In this document: piece by piece, positions 5,536-7,920 of the stretch
Numbering within the stretch: the first letter of the stretch is position 1
Layout: each line of letters begins with the position of its first letter
The notes under the pieces: model-generated
Told to the model about the DNA's origin: nothing
Database searches by the model: none
What the model saw: the letters and a program-made list of their open reading frames with translations, nothing else
Position numbers and translations under genes: made by a program
Source: Ruminococcaceae bacterium UBA3451
Lineage (GTDB): Bacteria; Bacillota; Clostridia; Oscillospirales; Acutalibacteraceae
NCBI GenBank assembly: GCA_002378845.1
Contig: DFRY01000056.1
Coordinates: 45,428 to 53,347, forward strand
Length of the DNA: 7,920 nucleotides
Reading direction: 5' to 3'

Positions 5536-5871
5536 TTACCGTTCCAGTCCGTAAGTCCAGGAACGGATTCCGCCCATAGTGCTTACGTTGGTGTAGCCCT
5601 GTGAGGCAAGATAATTGCAGGCGGTAGAGGCTCTTGCTCCGCTCAGGCAGTAAACAATGATTTCTGTATTCAAGTCGGGCGCGACTTGGGAAATGCCGGA
5701 TTCCACCCGGTTCAGGGGAAGCGAAACACTGCCCGGAATGTGGGCGGCTGCGAACTCTTCGGGCGTTCTAACGTCCAGAAGAAGAATGTTCTCGTCAGAT
5801 TCCAGCCGTTCTTTGGCTTCCTTTGCTGAAATCTCTTCATACAGTTTCTGACCGAATAATGTTTTGAACAT
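5536..5871 (-). CDS. Single-domain rhodanese-like sulfurtransferase, 111 aa
   Basis: Small cytosolic rhodanese carrying sulfane sulfur on a catalytic cysteine. After an N-terminal helix region (YEEISAKEAKERL, 11-23) it shows LLDVRTPEEF (31-40) and HIPGSVSLPL (44-53). The active-site loop CLSGAR begins at Cys75, the normal six-residue loop of true rhodaneses, followed by ASTACNYLASQGY and the C-terminal motif MGGIRSW (99-105). There is no signal peptide or second domain, so it resembles PspE/GlpE-sized proteins but is cytosolic. ATG at 5871 has AGGTGA 5-6 bases upstream. The sulfur donor and acceptor are unknown. Neighbours are divergently or convergently arranged and do not suggest a pathway; oxidative or sulfur stress fits the superoxide reductase nearby only loosely. 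Confidence 0.92.
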   Translation of the reverse strand: MFKTLFGQKLYEEISAKEAKERLESDENILLLDVRTPEEFAAAHIPGSVSLPLNRVESGISQVAPDLNTEIIVYCLSGARASTACNYLASQGYTNVSTMGGIRSWTYGLER

Positions 5872-5924
5872 TTATATCACCTGATTTCTTTTTTTATAGT
5901 ATATTCCGAATTCATTGTTTCTTC

Positions 5925-5939
5925 CGTGACTTAATCACG
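5925..5939. promoter_or_regulatory. Inverted repeat between the rhodanese and pta genes
   Basis: CGTGA-CTTAA-TCACG is a 5-bp inverted repeat with a 5-base spacer, 54 bases upstream of the rhodanese start and about 110 upstream of the pta promoter. It could be an operator serving either divergent gene. It resembles half-sites of the CRP/FNR family, but the spacer is one base short of the usual CRP spacing. Evidence is limited to symmetry and location. Confidence 0.25.
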
Positions 5940-6047
5940 CTTGTTCCATAAATGGGAAAAGGCTGTTTCGTTTGCTTTAATTCATATTCCTTTAGTATGC
6001 GGGAATGCTGAGAACGGAATTAATTAGAAGAAAAACATGCAAGAGAA

Positions 6048-6076
6048 TTGTATAATTATGGGGTTGGTGCTATAAT
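6048..6076 (+). promoter_or_regulatory. Extended -10 promoter of pta
   Basis: A perfect TATAAT (6071-6076) is preceded by TG-C (6068-6070), the extended -10 motif, with a weak TTGTAT -35 (6048-6053) exactly 17 bases upstream. The transcript would start near 6083, giving a leader of about 47 bases. A second perfect TATAAT lies at 6051-6056 but lacks a -35. Confidence 0.65.
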
Positions 6077-6129
6077 AAAAAGGAAAACAGCACTTACTTC
6101 AGGATTATAAAAAATAAGGAGAGATAACC

Positions 6130-7119
6130 ATGGATTTTCTTGAAGATATTATTGCTAGGGCAAAAAACCAGAAAAAGACGATTGTACTGCCCGAAAGTAA
6201 CGATATTCGAACCATTCAGGCCGCTGCAGAAATTTTGGAGCAGCAGATTGCTGACCTTGTTCTGGTGGGCGATGAAGATGAAATCAAAAAACTGGCCGGA
6301 GATTTGGATGTTTCCAAAGCGCGCATTGTCAATCCGCGTACCTCGTCCAAACGGCAGGAATATGTACAGGAATTTTTTGAGCTGAGAAAGTCCAAGGGTG
6401 TCACCATGGAGCAGGCGGAAGAAATTATGCAGGACAACGTGTTCTGGGCCGTCATGATGGTGAAAAAAGGGGAAGCCGACGGAATGGTATCCGGCGCGGC
6501 ACATTCTACCGCTGACACGGTTCGTCCGGCACTGCAGGTAATTAAAACTGCCCCCGGAGTAAAAATTGCTTCCAGCTTTTTTGTTATGGTAGTTCCGAAC
6601 TGCGAATATGGTCAGAACGGCACGTTTGTTTTTGCGGACTGCGGTCTGAACCGTAACCCGAATGCAGACGAACTTTCCGAAATTGCAATTGCATCTGCAA
6701 AATCGTTCCAAAGCCTGGTCGGCGCGGAACCGAAAGTAGGAATGCTGTCATTCTCTTCCTATGGAAGCGGAAAAGATCCGATTGTAGATAAAGTCATTGA
6801 AGCAACTCAGCTTGCGAAACAGAAAGCGCCGGATTTACTTCTGGACGGCGAACTGCAGGCAGACGCGGCTTTGGTACCGAGCATTGGCCAGTCAAAGGCA
6901 AAGGGCAGCAATGTGGCAGGGCAGGCGAACGTTTTGGTGTTCCCGGATTTGAACTGCGGCAATATTGCTTATAAGCTGACAGAACGGCTTGCAAAAGCAA
7001 AGGCTTTCGGCCCGATTCTGCAGGGAATTGCAAAACCGGTCAACGATTTGTCCAGAGGATGCTCCGCAAAAGATATTGTGGGCGTAGTTGCAATTACTGC
7101 GGTACAGGCGCAGGTTTAA
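6130..7119 (+). CDS. pta: Phosphate acetyltransferase (phosphotransacetylase), 329 aa
   Basis: Interconverts acetyl-CoA + phosphate and acetyl phosphate + CoA, the first step of acetate and ATP formation in fermenters (EC 2.3.1.8). The whole protein is one PTA_PTB domain of normal length, without the N-terminal DRTGG extension of long enterobacterial Pta. Visible signatures: IVLPES (18-23), GEADGMVSGAAHSTADTVRP (114-133), DGELQADAA (239-247), VFPDLNCGNIAYKL (270-283) and NDLSRGCSAKDIV (305-317). Ser308, Arg309 and Asp315 correspond to catalytic Ser309, Arg310 and Asp316 of Methanosarcina thermophila Pta. The acetyl-type (Pta) rather than butyryl-type (Ptb) call rests on overall similarity. 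AAGGAG precedes the ATG by about 10 bases. The usual partner ackA is absent on both sides here: a terminator follows, then the opposite-strand superoxide reductase gene. The kinase must lie elsewhere, or Pta acts with another acyl-phosphate user. Confidence 0.95.
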   Translation: MDFLEDIIARAKNQKKTIVLPESNDIRTIQAAAEILEQQIADLVLVGDEDEIKKLAGDLDVSKARIVNPRTSSKRQEYVQEFFELRKSKGVTMEQAEEIMQDNVFWAVMMVKKGEADGMVSGAAHSTADTVRPALQVIKTAPGVKIASSFFVMVVPNCEYGQNGTFVFADCGLNRNPNADELSEIAIASAKSFQSLVGAEPKVGMLSFSSYGSGKDPIVDKVIEATQLAKQKAPDLLLDGELQADAALVPSIGQSKAKGSNVAGQANVLVFPDLNCGNIAYKLTERLAKAKAFGPILQGIAKPVNDLSRGCSAKDIVGVVAITAVQAQV

Positions 7120-7134
7120 TTTATATAAATAAGT

Positions 7135-7165
7135 CAGGCGGCGGAAATTTTTCGGCGCCTGTTTT
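7135..7165. terminator. Terminator between pta and the superoxide reductase gene
   Basis: CAGGCG (7135-7140) pairs with CGCCTG (7156-7161); inside it CGGAAA and TTTTCG can pair further with a wobble. TTTT follows on the plus strand, so it is well placed to end pta (stop at 7119). The minus-strand tail (ACTTATTTATATAA) is only moderately U-rich, but the convergent gene ends at 7176, so it probably serves both. Confidence 0.78.
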
Positions 7166-7175
7166 ATGTTAAGCT

Positions 7176-7649
7176 TTAAAGCTCTGTTTTCCAAAGACCG
7201 TGAAGATTGCAGTAAGCATATACCTCGACGAATTTGGAAGGGTTCTCATGCAGAACGAAGTTACACGGCTGACCTTCGCAGTTCAATACTTCTTCGTCGT
7301 TTTCGCCTGTGTAAAGTTCTTCGCCGCGCTCGTCCAAATATGTAAATTCGGCTTTTGGTTCCATGCCGGGCTTTAAGTGTACCACTTCGATTTTGTTTTC
7401 CGTAACCAGTGCGATCCACTCAATATAGTGCTCCGCGGTCATGGGGTGTGCGACAGAACCAACGGTTACTTTCAGCTTTTCGCCTTCCCTTGTTACAACT
7501 GGAACATGTTTTTCCTGAGCAGCGTCAGTCGAGTTCGCAACCAGTTTGGTCATCTCCTGACCACAGCAGTTTAATGTTCCGCCGCCCGATTTCAGCAGAG
7601 CTACAATGTTTCCGCAGCGCTCACAACGGTAAAATAATGCACGATCCAT
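7176..7649 (-). CDS. dfx: Desulfoferrodoxin (two-iron superoxide reductase) with an insertion, 157 aa
   Basis: Reduces superoxide to hydrogen peroxide in the cytosol without making oxygen (EC 1.15.1.2), with electrons usually from rubredoxin. The N-terminal desulforedoxin domain has Cys9, Cys12, Cys28 and Cys29 for the FeCys4 centre. The catalytic domain has Glu46-Lys47-His48, His68 (AHPM), His74 (EHYI), and Cys147 and His150 in CNLHGLW for the FeHis4Cys centre. The first seven of these positions are numbered identically to Desulfovibrio desulfuricans desulfoferrodoxin; the last two are shifted by 32 residues, revealing an insertion between His74 and Cys147. It includes an acidic stretch and an extra Cys pair (Cys124, Cys129). 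I chose ATG 7649, which has AAAGGATGG upstream and starts at the conserved N-terminus; an in-frame ATG at 7685 has no ribosome binding site. It has its own promoter (7730-7757). Confidence 0.93.
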   Translation of the reverse strand: MDRALFYRCERCGNIVALLKSGGGTLNCCGQEMTKLVANSTDAAQEKHVPVVTREGEKLKVTVGSVAHPMTAEHYIEWIALVTENKIEVVHLKPGMEPKAEFTYLDERGEELYTGENDEEVLNCEGQPCNFVLHENPSKFVEVYAYCNLHGLWKTEL

Positions 7650-7729
7650 AAAAAACACCATCCTTTGTAAATTCTTTGTTTGCATTAAAAATATTTATTT
7701 ATTTTTGTTTTTTGGCTTTCTCTATTACT

Positions 7730-7757
7730 ATAATAATCCATCTTCAGGAAAAGTCAA
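7730..7757 (-). promoter_or_regulatory. Sigma-A promoter of the superoxide reductase gene
   Basis: The minus strand shows TTGACT (7757-7752), a 16-base spacer and TATTAT (7735-7730), each one base off consensus. Transcription would start near 7722, giving a leader of about 70 bases that is rich in A and T. Confidence 0.6.
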
Positions 7758-7765
7758 GATAAATT

Positions 7766-7782
7766 TAATAATAATTATTATT
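7766..7782. promoter_or_regulatory. Candidate Fur/PerR-family box upstream of the superoxide reductase promoter
   Basis: AATAATAATTATTATT (7767-7782) is a perfect 16-base palindrome. The 7-1-7 segment at 7766-7780 matches the PerR box TTATAATNATTATAA at 12 of 14 specified positions, and its ATAATNATTAT core is shared with Fur boxes. It lies about 10 bases upstream of the -35, so it could also regulate a divergent plus-strand transcript. The assignment is inferred; AT-rich sequence makes such matches easier. Confidence 0.42.
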
Positions 7783-7886
7783 TTTGTTTTATTGCCCAAA
7801 ATTAATTTGTATTGCTTATGCGTATGAGGTGAATTTTATTACTCGGGATGTAGGGAACCCAAAAGATAATGTCCATTTGAACAGAG
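7783..7886 (+). ncRNA. Possible short untranslated transcript or leader RNA before the edge terminator
   Basis: About 100 bases lie between the Fur/PerR-like palindrome and a strong plus-strand terminator, with no plus-strand gene to the left that would need that terminator. This implies either a small RNA or a 5' leader with an attenuator for a gene beyond the window. I recognise no known riboswitch class. A four-codon ATG frame ending in TGA (about 7818-7832) and a GTG/ATT-started frame open to the window edge are present, but neither is convincing. No good promoter is visible. Confidence 0.25.
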
Positions 7887-7917
7887 CAGGGGCAGATTTT
7901 ATCTGCCCCTGTGCTTT
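7887..7917 (+). terminator. Strong hairpin terminator at the right edge
   Basis: CAGGGGCAGAT (7887-7897) and ATCTGCCCCTG (7901-7911) are perfect 11-base inverted repeats with a minimal TTT loop, followed by TGCTTTTCT on the plus strand. The minus strand has no U tail, so it acts rightward. What it terminates is not clear. Confidence 0.65.
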
Positions 7918-7920
7918 TCT

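Noticed and set aside
5952..6011. 19-codon ATG frame between rhodanese and pta
   Set aside because: No ribosome binding site, no recognisable content, and a length expected by chance.
6094..6711. 205-aa minus-strand frame opposite pta
   Set aside because: Shadow of the strongly conserved pta gene; covers the pta ribosome binding site and has no family features.
7650..7685. Longer start (ATG 7685) for the superoxide reductase
   Set aside because: No ribosome binding site, and the extra 12 residues precede the conserved MDRALFYRCERCG start that matches family numbering.
7831..7920. Partial plus-strand gene running off the right edge (GTG at 7831 or ATT)
   Set aside because: Only about 30 codons are visible, GTG lacks a ribosome binding site, ATT is a rare start, and a strong terminator hairpin lies inside the frame; no recognisable protein.

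Overview
The window looks like a chromosomal stretch of a strictly anaerobic, low-to-mid-GC Gram-positive bacterium (Clostridia, probably Oscillospiraceae/Ruminococcaceae-like). This is inferred from gene content, not from a marker gene. Pointers are a single-cluster clostridial ferredoxin, a two-domain superoxide reductase, an acetate-type phosphotransacetylase, a YkuD L,D-transpeptidase, a membrane-anchored NlpC/P60 protein, a DUF4163/DUF3298 protein, purine-rich ribosome binding sites and U-tailed intrinsic terminators. No rRNA, tRNA, transposase, integrase or CRISPR array was seen.

Layout, left to right. 1-61: a homopolymer tract that reads on the minus strand as an intrinsic terminator (G run, C run, T run) just behind the ferredoxin gene. 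62-250 (-): ferredoxin. 360-1055 (-): membrane-anchored NlpC/P60 cysteine peptidase. 1146-1319 (-): an overlooked 57-residue gene with a TTG start, a strong ribosome binding site, a terminator and a sigma-K-like promoter. 1446-1727 (-): a 93-residue protein built of Xaa-Pro-Pro triplets. 1970-2656 (+): DUF4163/DUF3298 protein. 2786-4228 (-): 14-helix DHA2-type MFS exporter. 4731-5450 (+): L,D-transpeptidase. 5536-5871 (-): single-domain rhodanese. 6130-7119 (+): phosphotransacetylase. 7176-7649 (-): desulfoferrodoxin with a 32-residue insertion. 7783-7920: an orphan plus-strand hairpin terminator at the right edge.

The region is mosaic in orientation. Nearly every gene appears to be its own transcription unit, with bidirectional hairpin terminators at the convergent junctions (2687-2725, 5481-5514, 7135-7165). 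No multi-gene operon is evident. Themes are redox and oxygen defence (ferredoxin, superoxide reductase, rhodanese), acetyl-CoA energy metabolism (Pta), and the envelope (NlpC/P60, L,D-transpeptidase, exporter). The most novel part is 1146-1756. There, two small minus-strand genes of unknown function sit side by side, each preceded by a GCATANNNTA -10 element typical of late mother-cell sporulation sigma factors. They are best treated as candidate small sporulation or spore-coat genes. The two promoter-associated perfect palindromes (4357-4368 over the exporter -10; 7767-7782, a Fur/PerR-like box upstream of the superoxide reductase) are the clearest regulatory leads.
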